Origin: Dryococelus australis
Lineage: Eukaryota > Arthropoda > Insecta > Phasmatodea > Phasmatidae
Direction of reading: 5' to 3'
DNA length: 64,000 bases
NCBI GenBank assembly: GCA_029891345.1
Contig: CM057006.1
Location: forward strand, 47,249,556-47,313,555
Positions 1 to 12,540 of the stretch are shown piece by piece. A program made the translations under genes and the position numbers. Every line of letters begins with the position of its first letter. Within the stretch, counting starts at the first letter, position 1. Under the pieces are notes generated by a model. It saw only the letters and a list, made by a program, of their open reading frames with translations, was not told where the DNA came from and made no database searches.

Positions 1-601
1 CACATTTCAAACCCATGGATTGTTTGATAAATTTGTTCCAGTTATGTTAAATATTTCAAAAGTTTTTTTTTATGTTTAAAAACCATAACATGCAATAATT
101 TTATCTTAAAATATTTTTACATATGCAAAAGACCTTTAATTTCTAAGGCTGCCATTCTTTGTCAAAGACTTGTTTGGCAAATAAGTCACATTTCCTGAAG
201 TAATACTTCTTCGTTAAGCATTAATTATTTGAGCAATTAATTCATAAACAGCTTCTTGACGAAGTAATTCTTTCAGAAATACTACTTGCATGAGGCAAGC
301 TTTACTTCATGAAGTAGCCAAATAAGAATCTGTATATTATCAGCACCAACATAACATAGACAAAATTGCCATTTTATTTACAGCAATCCCCAGACAAAAT
401 AAATTATGTTAGTTTCATATTTAATTTTTCACTGGTATTTTGAAAAATTTTAATTCGTTTTAGTGCACATTTGAGATTAAAATAATTACAAGTGCAATAA
501 CACTGTGTTTGTTAGAAATTAACACTTTTATTTTCACGGAAGAGACATACATACACTCACAATTAGGCTACCGCCCGGTCGCAAGCTCTCTCACCTCTCC
601 A
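1..601. other. AT-rich non-coding stretch with small hairpins
   Basis: No coding signal is visible. An imperfect inverted repeat pairs 195-218 with 254-275 (GAAGTAAT-type arms), followed by the perfect palindrome TACTTCATGAAGTA at 303-316. The related string TACTTCATGAAG recurs at 2541-2552. These could be subterminal repeats of a DNA transposon, but no ends or target duplication were found. Confidence 0.4.
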
Positions 602-1610
602 TCACCCAACCAACTCCTTTTCCACTCCCTTCCTGAACTTACCAACCCCTCTCACAGATACCAATTCCTCCCTCAAAACATACAACTTCGTCACAAGTAT
701 GGACTGCCTACCCCACTCCCTTCTCCTCCACACCCTCTGAAGCTTATCACTGTTGTTTCCTCTTCCTCTAAACACCCCCTTACTTAACTTGCAGTGTAGC
801 CCTCCCCATCCTCCCTCTTCATTCTCCATCCTGTACATCCTGACTAGCCGTTCACCTTTCCTCTTGTCCTCCAATGAGTTCCACCCCATTTCTTTCATCC
901 AACCTTAACTGATGGCCTATAGTTCCCTTTTTCCTCATCATCCTGCCTCTGCCTTCTCCACCTATCCTTCTCTACACCTTTTCCAGTTCTCGCAACCTCC
1001 ACCTCCACATACAGGTCCCATACTGCTGCAGCATATTCTAACATTGGCTGTACCACTGTGCCATACACCTTCTCCTTCACCTCACAGCTGACTCCATTCA
1101 GCACCCTTCCCAGCATACCTAGAGACCTTCCCTTTGCAACCACCCTCTCTACCTGTTTTTTCCATCTGAGGTCTCCCTGCAGTACAATCCCTAGATACTT
1201 ATATTCTGCTGCTGCTTCTTCTATCTCTTGTCCCTCCCATCTGTACATGTCCCTGCTTATCACCTTCTTCCATATAAACCTTACTAAGTTTGTTTTTCTT
1301 ACATTTATCTTATTTTATTTTTCCTGGTCCACAACCATATCTTGTCAATGTCGGCCTGCAAATTTCCCCCTCCCATTTCAGCATACACAACACAATTATC
1401 TACAAACAATCTTATGTTTCCCCTAAATCCCAAACCCATGTCAGAGGACCCAGCACACTTCCCTGTGGTACCGCTGGCGTAACCTCCTCTTCCTCCAATA
1501 ATGCCTCCCACACTTTCACCCTCTGCCTTCGCCCCTTGAGGAAGTCCCCTATCAATTCCACTACCCTCCTGTCCGGTATCAGCGCCTTGGTTTTAATTAC
1601 TTAATGTGCA
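602..1610 (-). pseudogene. Non-LTR retrotransposon reverse transcriptase remnant
   Basis: Broken minus-strand frames read, in order, through the reverse transcriptase palm and thumb of a LINE. Visible are a motif-B-like stretch (PQGSVLGPL, about 1470-1450), a damaged catalytic motif (LFVDNCVVYAEMG, where this family normally has A-D-D), the thumb signature YKYLGIVLQGDLRWKK (near 1190), and QPMLEYAAAVWD (near 1040). A basic C-terminal segment (RLVRMYRMENEEGGWG, near 840) follows. At least two frameshifts separate the pieces, and the 5' part (endonuclease, ORF1) is absent, as in 5'-truncated insertions. The thumb style fits the CR1/L2/Jockey group; the exact clade is uncertain. Confidence 0.85.
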
Positions 1611-2907
1611 CATTTGACAAATATATAAATAATAAATGTGTATGTTGTTTCAATCACATAACAGTTAATTTAAAAACTTACTACACCTTGTAATAATAAA
1701 ATTCTGGTTATTTCCTTCCAGCAACAATAATCGCCGTTCCACGAACGACATTATACATTGTAAAAGTGCTAGCTCACATCTCATGCTACTGTCCAGCCAA
1801 CAACTGTCCAGTTTCAGAACCCATATTGCAAACACGTATGATCATGACATAGCAAGTTTTCACACAATTTTGTTGATAGTTTTAATATAAATGATTCGGT
1901 GATGCTGTTTTGTATACCAACCTACTTACATTTATGTCTGGATTTCTTAATTATCAATTTGTCAAATTCAAAGCTAAAATGTTACCCTTTCGTTAGGTAT
2001 AAAAATTGGTTTGCTTCAGTGTAATGAATATCTCTCCATAATAACTATTAAATAAGTCAATTTTTGTGACGAGTTTTAATTTGTGATTATTATCTTTATA
2101 TGAAAACGGTACATTGTTTTCTTGTTATACCTACACCTGAAACTGTGATTATATTATAAATAAGAAACACATTGAACATGATATGATGCTCATACTTAGG
2201 CTATGCATCGTAAGGTACTTAATATATACATTTTTAAAAATCGCCCTCATAACCAAAATCCATTGGGAAAAAAAAAAAAAAGTTATGTTTTCACATCAAA
2301 GTTTAGGGGTGTACTTTTCCCATCTGTCCCATTTCTGTCAAATATTTTACGTATATAACATTTGGAATGAAAATATTTCATGAATAACCTAGTCGTAATA
2401 TAAATATTCAGTGCTTAAGTTCACAACGAAGCAGAGTTGGTGATATAGGCCTACTACTTCTATGCATGAATACACAATGCTTCTTTGACTATGAATACTT
2501 GAGAAATGAGTAAAACTTATTTTGTGGCTATGATAAACGGTACTTCATGAAGCATTACTTCAAACTATCAAAATAAGCAATACTTGTATGTAGCACTATG
2601 AATTGAAAATCATACCTACTTAAGCACGAGTATTAATTCTTATTTCAAGTATTGCTCATACGCTCACTATGAATTCCACACTGAAAGGGACACTGAAATG
2701 AAGGCTACACTTCTTTTAGCTACACTTTTGGACCTTAAAAACGAGACTATTGTGGAATTACCAGCTTTCCATTACATGCTGAGGCACCTTCAACTGGGGA
2801 TTAAGTTAGTTGAAATTATTTTGTGTATTTTCACTGAAATATGAATAATTTGCAGATATACAAATAGTACAACACATTTAAAAGCTAGACCTAGCATAAC
2901 TTTGTAA
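1611..2907. other. Non-coding, no recognised feature
   Basis: AT-rich sequence with an A-run near 2269-2281. Direct and inverted ACTTC/GAAGT words are frequent at 2430-2680 and echo those at 190-320, so both could belong to one old DNA element interrupted by the LINE remnant. Confidence 0.4.
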
Positions 2908-3401
2908 TAGTTTAATATTCTTTGTGTTTTGGATGTTTAAATATTAGTGTAAATATTTTGACTAAAACCTATATTTAATTTTATTTTATTGGTAGGCCCT
3001 ATATTCTAAGCTCAATCAGTATCAAGACAGTCTTTTTTGCCTCGTAATAGCCTAGTAAGCCAAGCAAGTTTACATTTTCCAATATCAAATTTAATAGTTT
3101 CAAATGGCATATGTGTATTTAACGTTTGCAAACTTCAGTTAAGTTCAGGCCTATTAGTTTAATATTCTTTGTTTTTTGGATGTTTAAATATTAGTGTAAA
3201 TATTTTGACTAAAACCTATATTTAATTTTATTTTATTGGTAGGCCCTATATTCTAAGCTCAATCAGTATCAAGACAGTCTTTTTTGCCTCGTAATAGCCT
3301 AGTAAGCCAAGCAAGTTTACATTTTCCAATATCAAATTTAATAGTTTCAAATGGCATATGTGTATTTAACGTTTGCAAACTTCAGTTAAATTCAGGCCTA
3401 T
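2908..3401. repeat. 247-bp tandem duplication
   Basis: The sequence starting tagtttaatattcttt at 2908 recurs 247 bp later at 3155. The two copies (2908-3154 and 3155-3401) run in register to the shared string ttcaggccta. Differences are few (for example g/t near 2925/3172 and g/a near 3142/3389). The near-identity indicates a recent local duplication. No coding potential is seen. Confidence 0.93.
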
Positions 3402-6400
3402 CTAACTTAGTCAATAAATTCAAACTAGTGCCAACCTAATATTAATTAGTGAAATACGACTTAAAGTTTTCATTTTTTTCATGTACTGGTAAGTAATTTT
3501 TTTTTTCAACCAATTTCCTTACAAAGTAAGAAGTGTTAAATACGTTAAATTTTCCCCGCATTACTTATGTGTTTAACGGTCAAATGTATTGACACTGTTT
3601 CAAAACTGGAGACTTTGGTTTGTGAATATTGTATCTGGCCAACTATCATATAACAGTACATTGTACCTAAATGGCAGTTATTTTTCTTTGTCATACATAT
3701 TGCTAAAACACTACAATTTCCTATAAACTATGTCATAACGCAAGCAATGGGTCTGTTTATGTGGTACACGCACATTAGGGGCCTATGCATATTTTAAGCA
3801 TGCGGACAGTGACGAATTAAAAGATGACACTGCCACAAAATAAATTGGTGCACAACTTGGAGCTCACACCAAAATTTATATTGATGATAGCCGTTTCAAA
3901 AAAAAAAAAAAAACCAAGCTACAGCCCTCAAACAAAACTTACCAAATGGAACAATCTTCTGCTACCCCCGTGAAAATAAAATTGAGCAAAGCAAACCAAT
4001 CCTACATTCAAATGGGCCTTATTAATCAAGAACGAATATTCACAATAAATCTAACCCGGATTCCATGAATGCATCACAATATGATGACAGAAAGGATGGA
4101 GGGTTAAATCACAGAGGGCTATTCACTCAAAAATTGTGAATGGCGTACTTACTGATGCAAAATTCTGGTGTTGTCGGTATATGGTTACAAAACTCGCACT
4201 GAAGTTTGGGCAGTTAGGTCGTGCCAAGTACACTGGAAATCACGAGGCTGGCTACAAACTAAGAAAATGAAGACCGAAATAAACTTCTGGGTAAAGGTCC
4301 CTATTGTAGGACTATATAATTACCATCATAATGTTTAAGCCTACACAAATATTTCACTTGAATCGTGTTATTAACATCCTACTGATGCAGTTGAGAACTT
4401 ATCCATAAATGTGTTGCAAATAAAATCACATAAAACAGACGTGGGCCTACTTTTTTTTTATGTTGGGGGACCTCTGAATGTATAACTGTAAGTACACATT
4501 TGTACTAACTTTATTATGCAAGAAGCGTGTACCATTGACGTCAGTGTTAACGGTGAGTACTATTTAACTTTCAACTACCACTGTCACAGAGTAACCGAAA
4601 TATGAAAACAAAGTTTCTAAACATTTGGCTTTGTTTACATTACGCGCACAACCTTAACTAAAGGTAAACATTATCATACACAATTATCGGTATTCGTTAG
4701 AAAATGTATTTGGTTTTTCTGTAGTGTGGGCTATCTTGCTAAACTCTAACCAACATACCTACTCCAAAAGAAACACAGGAACGTGGGTGACACAATAACG
4801 ACATCAAAAAAATTTGTAGGCGTACTGGAAAATGTTGTAAAACGGATGCTCTAACTTTTGCATTATGATCGTCTTACCTGTCTGGTAGTCCAGGGCTTGA
4901 ATTATCCATTTCAGTCACTTTAGAGCACTCACACTAGCACACACTTAACATTTCCACTTAAATATTTTCTGAATATAATTGACACGATATTTCGACTTCA
5001 GCATTCACCCCGAACAGATTACAAAATACTTCGGCGATTAGGTTACCAAATCACTTCCCATAAAAACCACTTCGCAATAAAAAACTTTCATGTTAAACAC
5101 TACACACAAGGCACTTTAACAACACGAACCGCAACGGCGCACAACAGTAACAACACATCCAACAAGTGTCAGCCATCTTGAGCACAATGTTCACTTGCGA
5201 CAAATTCCTTTGCTCAAAGCTTAAGAGAATGTAGTGCACATGCATTTACGTATGATAAATACACGTTACACACCATGAGTCATTGATTTGTGTGTTTGTA
5301 AAATTGTATGTGTATAATTTCTGATTATGTAACGTTATATTAAGATGACATTTCGGAAAGGGTCAGGAATAATTAATAGATTTAATGGCGGAAGAATACA
5401 ATAACAACACAAACAAGAATCACTCATGGTGAATTGTAACTAGTTGAAGGTACATTCCAGATGTAGTTCTGAAATCTTATAGTTTTAAGACTGCTCAATA
5501 GGTGAAAGGAATATTTATATGTGTTAGTTACTACCCAACATTTTGTATACCATCTGCCGAGCAACATTAAGTTAGTTTTTTATAATTACTTATACCACCA
5601 CTTCTTATAACCGAGAAAAGTTTATAAAGTATGTTGGGGAAAGGGAAATATAATTACGCGTTCTTCATGATGCTCTGAGCAAAAAAAATTAAGTCGATCA
5701 TGAAAATATATAATACATTCGTTGTACACTGCTTTGAAGAACAGCAATAAAAAAACATTTTTAACAATAACTAATACACAAAAATATGGCAATATAATTT
5801 CTGCTTTTAGTCGTTCTACACTGATGTGGACCTAGTTCCCCCTCACTAGCCTGTTCACCTCTCCGCAAGCTATACCGCTTCAAGTCACTTCTACCCCACG
5901 TGTGGGCAGTTGACAGCTGAAGAGTCTCTCCCACGTACGTGCACGAGAGTGCACTGATGCCGTGTGGTTGAGTCCATAGTATATTATCTTTAGTTTCTAC
6001 GGCCCTTATTATTATTGTTATTTTTGAGAGTTTAATTAAAAATTTACATTTAGTTATGGTATTTTGTAAAGTGGTAACATCCCCATTAATCATCACGTGT
6101 GATAAGTGAAATATGGCGTACCGAGTGCATTAGTGTGACAGATTTATTTAAAAGGCCTTCCAAAAATATATTTCTATCGGTCGTGCAGTGCAGTGTATTT
6201 GTGTGTGTTAGCATTCAGAGGGTTTTTCAGTGTTAGTTATGTTGTGTTATATTTAAGTATTAATAATTGTTTTTCCATGCGCAATACAAATATTGGAGTA
6301 AACATCGCGCTACCATGTGTTTTTGCTAATATTTGTTTATGTGTGCATGCATGCGGTGTAAAATAAATGATTATTCTTATTTCTAACCCTTATCAGGTCC

Positions 6401-9400
6401 AGTATAAACACTACCTTTTACCAATATTTACATAAATGTGTTTCTGAAACAGACGTAAGCATGATGCAGCTGACGAGCTGCCGCCACATAACCACAGATG
6501 CATGTTCTCCCCTGAAGGTGGGTCAGTGAGAACGGATCTTGTTTTGGGGCGGGTCTCAAGCACTGGTGACATACTGTTGTAGATATACCATTCCACTTTT
6601 TCAAGTCCACATATTCGTGGAATAAATCGCAGCGCGTTGACACGAAGCCTCCATGTAGACGTATTCATCGGACCGCGTGGTCACTCTGCTCACGGCAACA
6701 CCCAAAGCAGCCCGGCATGGAAAGGGTGATTAATGCTGGCTCGATGCAACGAGAAAGAAGGGGGGCGGCAGGTGGCTCACTTCCCCACAGCCGGTGCCAA
6801 GATAGTGGATGTCACTTGATGTAACTGGTACATTCCTGCTTCAAAATGGCCGACTTGCTTTCTCCCCAGGGAAAACTGCTATTTGGCACATGGTTGTTTT
6901 CTTGATTATTCTTGTGTTGCTATTTCATGAAATTGTTGCCCCAACTTGAATTAATATGTGAAATATTGCCACCAGTAGGAGGGAATTGTGAGCAAGAGCT
7001 CAATAGGATAGGAAATATGTGGGCACACGTGGTCTCATACGGCACACATGGTCTCATGCGAGACACAAGATGTAAACAAAGAAACCGTGAACAAAGAAAT
7101 ACATAAAGATACTCTGTAAATACACTGAAATACTAGGAAGCAAAGATTACTCGTCCGCTGAAGTCGTGGCTATCTTGGTGGGATTAAAAAGCCACATGAC
7201 TGGGCAAGCCATTTGTTAGTTGAAGGACTCCAGGGAAAGGTTATGGGGAAAATTTAAAGAGTTCTGTGAAAATTCAGGGATGGATGCCAGTGCTAGGGAG
7301 CACAAGAGTAGTTTGGGGTCGTGATGGCCGACGACCCATGTGACCACCCTGGTAGTCGGTCCGCTGATAGACATGAAGGGGCAACCATGTGGTTACCACG
7401 ATTACTCCCCAAGAGGGCGATGATCTCTGTAGAGCTACATCCAATGATGCCTGTTATACTGGGGTCTGTTGGCATCCCACAAAATGCCAATACACATTCA
7501 TAAGTGGGTTGTTGTGGCCTCCCAATGTTATTATTATTTATATAGTCAATTTAGAGTAAGATTATCATACACATCCGAGAAGTAACTGAATAAAATAATC
7601 ATGCTGATTAAACAGTATCATGGTTTATTTAATTTACTTCCTCTATACAGATCACCTACATGAACGGGTCACCGTTAAAGCTAGATTAGCTCTCACACTG
7701 TACAAAAATGTGGTGGGCCTACATGAAGTTATCATAATAAAATAGTCCTGGTCGTGTACAATATGGCTGGGCTGTGTAGCGACACTGACTCTGGGTCAAG
7801 CAGAAGACAAAACGGTTCTGGTTAAACTACATTATCAAACAGAAATTAAAGATGACGGGTAAAAAAACGTGAATTGCCGAGAGCCCCGCGACATGGCGGC
7901 CACCTCACGTCGAGCCGAATTACAGAATGTTTAGACTTGGGCGCAAGGCCCGCTCATTGGCTGCAACTGCAACCAACAAGTTATGTGACTTGTTTTAGAA
8001 TTAATATAAAAATGGAAAATGAATTGAAGTGATTAGCCATGAGGCTAATGGGATGGAAACATTAAAATAGCCTTTTAGAATAGTCAACAAATTACTAACA
8101 AAATATTTCCCAGAAACAAAACTCCATTCGACCACTCTTCACACGTGGTAAACTAACATCACTTTTGGGAGGTTGGGTTCATGCAGTTTATAAGAGTTGG
8201 CGCTCTTCCCGCTCTGAATTAGTATTTTTCATATATATATATATATAATTAATAGAAAAACATCTTATAACTAGTCTTAACCCTCAAAAGCACCCACAAT
8301 AAACTTTATTACACTTTAAAAATTTCCGGCCACGTGGTCGGACACACAATTTGCACCAGTCGGTTTACACACCGAATATTCAGTATTGCCAGTACTGGCC
8401 AGTATTTCAATACTGTCTATGAGGTTATGTTTGGTCCGGTTTGTCCTAGTGACTCTCATTACATTATATATACGTCATTTAAAGGTAAATAATATTAGCA
8501 CTTTATTAAAACATTGGTTTGTACTCTGTGTGTGTCTATTCCCAAAGGATCACTATAAAGGACATGCTCAGCGCACAGGCCATTATGGCACGTGACATAT
8601 TTACACCTTAATACTACTGCAAATATTATTATTTGCACATATGGCCCTTCAGATAAATAAATAAGGAGACTGTTTGTCTCAGTACTTACCTGTTGGGTGA
8701 GGTTAGATAGGTAAAACAATAATAGTAATAATACACAATATGACATTTGCACTGGAATAAAACATAAACACTACAAAAATCAAAACATTGGCATGTGAGC
8801 TGGGTCGCATGGGCGATATCATGACAACACACTTGCTGAATTTAACACTCACAACAACAATTACCCTGAACAAAACAAAATAAACACATCACTTCACACT
8901 GAACTACATCGCACTATATGCATTCGTGTACACATGCAGGACAGTGGCTTCGGCTAAAATTCCGCCACGAGCTGTAGATTGGTTGTGGCGGCCCTCATAT
9001 GATGGCATAGTGAATGGGCTTAAGAGCATGATAATTAGCTACAACAGTGGTGGCTGGTGACTTTTGAAACTAGGAGGCTGTAGCGAATCAAACTCATATT
9101 ATTACAAATATATTTTTTTTAATAGGCACATTGATAAATATATTGCGTACGACAGGCGTAAGTGTAGCTTATGTAGCTAAATACAAAAAATAAGTGTGGT
9201 TGTTTAAAGAAAAATGTACCAACACCCAATTTGTAATGGTCAACATACTGTGGCCGCTGGTTTTGATCAAATTACTACCACAGGCATGTATTTGTTTTAA
9301 GTTTTTTAAGGTTATATGTCTTCCAACAACTACCTACATGGTGTGGTACATTACGTGAGACGACAAGAGATAACATAATAATACCAAGTCTAGCATACTA

Positions 9401-9528
9401 ATAATGATAATAACATAAATATACTAACTCAGATATTTTTAAAACCAGATACTAATTTACATAGCCTACAGTACATACAAAATTAATATCAAATTTAAAT
9501 TAGAGGATTAAAGTGGCATATATTAATT
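3402..9528. other. Long non-coding stretch
   Basis: No gene is supported. Open frames (for example 5761-6096 minus, 6411-6668 minus) are short and resemble no family I recognise. Minor features are an A-run at 3898-3913, a 20-bp near-duplicate unit (GGCACACrTGGTCTCATrCG) at 7022-7060, and an AT microsatellite near 8229-8248. Decayed transposable elements probably fill part of it, but I cannot name them. Confidence 0.5.

Positions 9529-9590
<62 letters not shown>
9529..9590. repeat. TA/TG dinucleotide microsatellite
   Basis: A short TA run passes into about 24 TG dinucleotides at 9541-9589. The Cys-Val open frame that begins here is an artefact of the repeat. Confidence 0.97.
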
Positions 9591-9594
<4 letters not shown>

Positions 9595-11014
9595 TATCCA
9601 TTCGTCTACCTGTACTCCCTATCTAACTGGCAATGTATATTCACCTTACCAAGAAATGAACATTTTATGGAACTTTTTATATGTTGCGAACATGTTTATG
9701 TATTTTAACTTTGTCTCCCAAATGTTTTAAACCTTTTACCTAATTGACAGTCCATGCAATATCATTAGGTTTCATTAGCAAAAAAAATTAAACAAAACAC
9801 CACATTTCTAACTTCACACCCGCATAGCCAGTCCGCGAAATTGTATGTACTTACGTCTAATTTCCTCGTATACAAACCATTTACTACCTTGGCTTTGTTG
9901 TTGAATTATATTTAACTGTGGCCTTGCTGGTACCATATTCTGTAGCTCTAGTTTATTCTTGTAATTGAAAATCTTTGTCGTAATAAGGTTTTAATTGTCA
10001 CTCGCCGAATTAACAATTATTTACAAGTTTACACAACACGGCATTAACAACAATCCCACCCTGCTTCTGACCGATGATCATAACTCATCATTAATTAACA
10101 ACGAACTTATTCAGAGTATTACACACTATATTTGAAGCTCGCACGAGTTTGAACGATATTTATAAATAAAAAATATTCGAAATAAATACAAGCATTGTTA
10201 AGAAATGTGTTTAACAACTGCAAAAGAGTGGGGCACGAAAGTGTTCTTACAAAACATGTAGTTTTGGTAGCTTTGTCAAGTTCCAGGAAACTATTTTTTT
10301 TTTGTTTGAGCAGGGGCGCACCCAGCTCTCTTCGAATTACAGCATGCGATTGGATGAAAAGGGTCGAGCCCCTGCAGTCTTCCCTCCCTCCTGTAGCACC
10401 TTTAGTTCTATGTTACGGTCATCTCTCTCTACTAGAGCTACCCACTTTGGGATGAAGAATCTGCCACCCCACCACTCGAAATTTCCAAAAACATTTATCT
10501 CATGACAAGCATGTCGTCCATCTCAAAAACATTCGCTGCGAAATAACCTCAATATTCGTACGCAGTATTATTTACTAAGTAGCAGATAAGTAGAGTTATG
10601 CGTTCTCAGATTTTATTTGGAGGGCTCAGCAGCCGCCACTCAGCTACAGGAATTTCTTAATACTTGTCGAAAAGCACACGTTCCTGGTATTTTATGTTAG
10701 ACTGTTATTGCACGGAGCCTGCCACTTTTTGTGGTTTTGTTCACCCACAGTTCTTGGAAAAGGAGATAGGCATTGGTTTTAAATGGGGTGGGGTGGCACT
10801 GCGAGGTAGTCCGAATTAGTTTCCTTGCGATGACATCTCATGCGGTAACTTGGGCATTTAAAGGTATGTTTTATTTCATGTTAGCAATATTTTATTGTGA
10901 AACCATTTGTTACTTTCCTTCCTCAATAATGTATGTGTCATTTGTGTTAAGTTTCCTGTAGTTTAACAATCATACGGGTAAAAATACAACTGTCCCAAAT
11001 TACCTTGCAAGTAA
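9591..11014. other. Non-coding, no recognised feature
   Basis: AT-rich sequence. Overlapping frames at 10195-10505 have no recognisable domain and are not supported as genes. Confidence 0.45.
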
Positions 11015-11266
11015 CGCCTTCTGAGGTCTTCAGAGCTGATGAATGTAGTAAAAAATGAGATGGATATTGAGCAGTACCAGGAATGCAATTTTTTTCTTAA
11101 AGGGGATGGGGTGAGGTAGTTTCTCAAGGAAACCCGTGGACCAACAGAATCGCCCATGCACTATTCCCACATGCGAAAATCTGGCACTGATCCCACTGAG
11201 GATCAAACCAGGAACGATTTGGTTGTAGGCGAATGCTACAGCAGTCGATCGACCACTGTGGCTGTC
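11015..11266 (-). mobile_element. tRNA-headed SINE, copy 1
   Basis: Read on the minus strand, the element starts near 11263 with a tRNA-like head. A box-A-like stretch (GTGGTCGATCGACTGC) is followed by a box-B-like GGTTTGATCC at 11198-11207, the two RNA polymerase III internal promoter positions. The body (TTTTCGCATGTGGGAA, a TTCTCAAGGAAACC-like segment, a pyrimidine-rich CATCTCATTTT stretch, CATCAGCTCT) matches in order the second copy at 12310-12540, though diverged. The 3' boundary is unclear and may extend to about 10970. Confidence 0.75.
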
Positions 11267-12309
11267 ATGTAATGTAAATTTCTCTTTTGACATAATTTTC
11301 TATAGGACATATTCATATACACGAACTGCAGCAACTTATATTATCAGTAAGGTGTCCTCCTATAACTCATCCCAGGATATATACTACACTTTGCCTGGAT
11401 TTCTTGCTTGAGCACTTCAGTTTGCCATACACATATAAGATTTACTAAGGACTGTAAATGTAGCTACTGAACGTAATGTATGTTAAAATACCACACAAGA
11501 AAACAATTTGCAGTACGCAATAGTTTTATTTATATGCATTTAGTTATCATAGAGTGGTAGCTATGTGTGCTGTAAAATCTCTGGAGAGAGAGTTATATAG
11601 ACGTATTTCACATTGGTGAAAAAAAATTTACTCAGAGGATTGATTCTCTGTATGAATCCATTACCGGTATCGCAGATTTAGTTAATAAAATACTACCATT
11701 TCAATGTCTGTGTTAATAAAATATCAGTGAACTGGACAAGCTATTGTATTTCTTACAATGAAAAAGTATACAGCTTTAAAAATAATTCTTTTGGCAACAA
11801 AACTTTAAACATATTTTTTTTGTAAATATGAGTTTTTACTGCATACATAAGTGAGAGAGTTTTTTTATTCGTGGATCTATAGGAATGAGAACACTCTTGT
11901 GCCAGAACAGTCTATGAAATTTTGCTTCAGCATGCAGTTTAATTTCCCGCTCACATGAAATACTACATTTAACAAAAATATATAAAAAATACAGATTGTC
12001 TCCAAAATTTAATTTAATTGCTCACAAAAATTATTCTAATCTTGTCAAGATATGTGTTATAATTTGAGGCATAAACTAGAAAGATGTTATGACATGCATT
12101 TTTTAATTACAAATTCATATAATTTTTGTACATATTTTCACAAACCTAACCAGAAAATAAATGCAAGAATCTAATACACCATCCACAGTATTCAAAAATA
12201 GGTTTCTTAAAAATCTTTGGTGGTGTTACTCGGATTTGCGTATGTGGGAATTGTACCTGGATGATGCCATTATTTGGTGGCTTTTCTCGGGATGAGTTAA
12301 GAGGTTTGG
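11267..12309. other. Non-coding, no recognised feature
   Basis: AT-rich spacer between the two SINE copies. No frame or repeat of note. Confidence 0.5.
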
Positions 12310-12540
12310 GTTGTTCTCTATGTTCTTGAGAGCTGATGAGGGGAGAATGATGTGGATATGGAGCAGCGCCGGGAATGGAGGGTGGGGGAAATGGGTGATC
12401 CCCGAGAAAACTCGCTGACATACAACATCGTCCCTGCACGTTTCCCACATGCGAAAATCAGTGGACTGACCCAGCCAGGAATCGAACCCAAATCGTCTTT
12501 GTGGGAGGCTAATGCTCTAGCCACTCGACCACCGTGGCCC
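12310..12540 (-). mobile_element. tRNA-headed SINE, copy 2
   Basis: On the minus strand the element begins near 12538 with CCACGGTGGTCGAGTGGCTA, a clear tRNA D-arm/box A. Next come a CTCCCACAAAGACGA segment and a canonical box B, GGTTCGATTCC, at 12478-12488. The body shares TTTTCGCATGTGGGAA, an AGCGAGTTTTCTCGGGGATC-type segment and CATCAGCTCT with copy 1. This copy keeps the promoter better than copy 1. Frames across it read like ARALASHKDDLGSIPG, which is translated SINE rather than a protein. The end near 12310 is approximate. Confidence 0.85.

Noticed and set aside
5761-6096. 111-codon minus frame
   Set aside because: No recognised domain, no splice or codon evidence.
6680-7061. Recurring CACGTGGTC/ACACGTGGTCTCA words, also seen near 24390, 24760 and 28150
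   Set aside because: Too short and inconsistent in context to define a repeat family without a search.
8331-8960. Apparent similarity to 27747-28440 (CACGTGGTC, CAGTATTG words)
   Set aside because: Only short scattered words match; no collinear alignment by eye.
9542-9730. Cys-Val repeat open frame
   Set aside because: Direct translation of the TG microsatellite.
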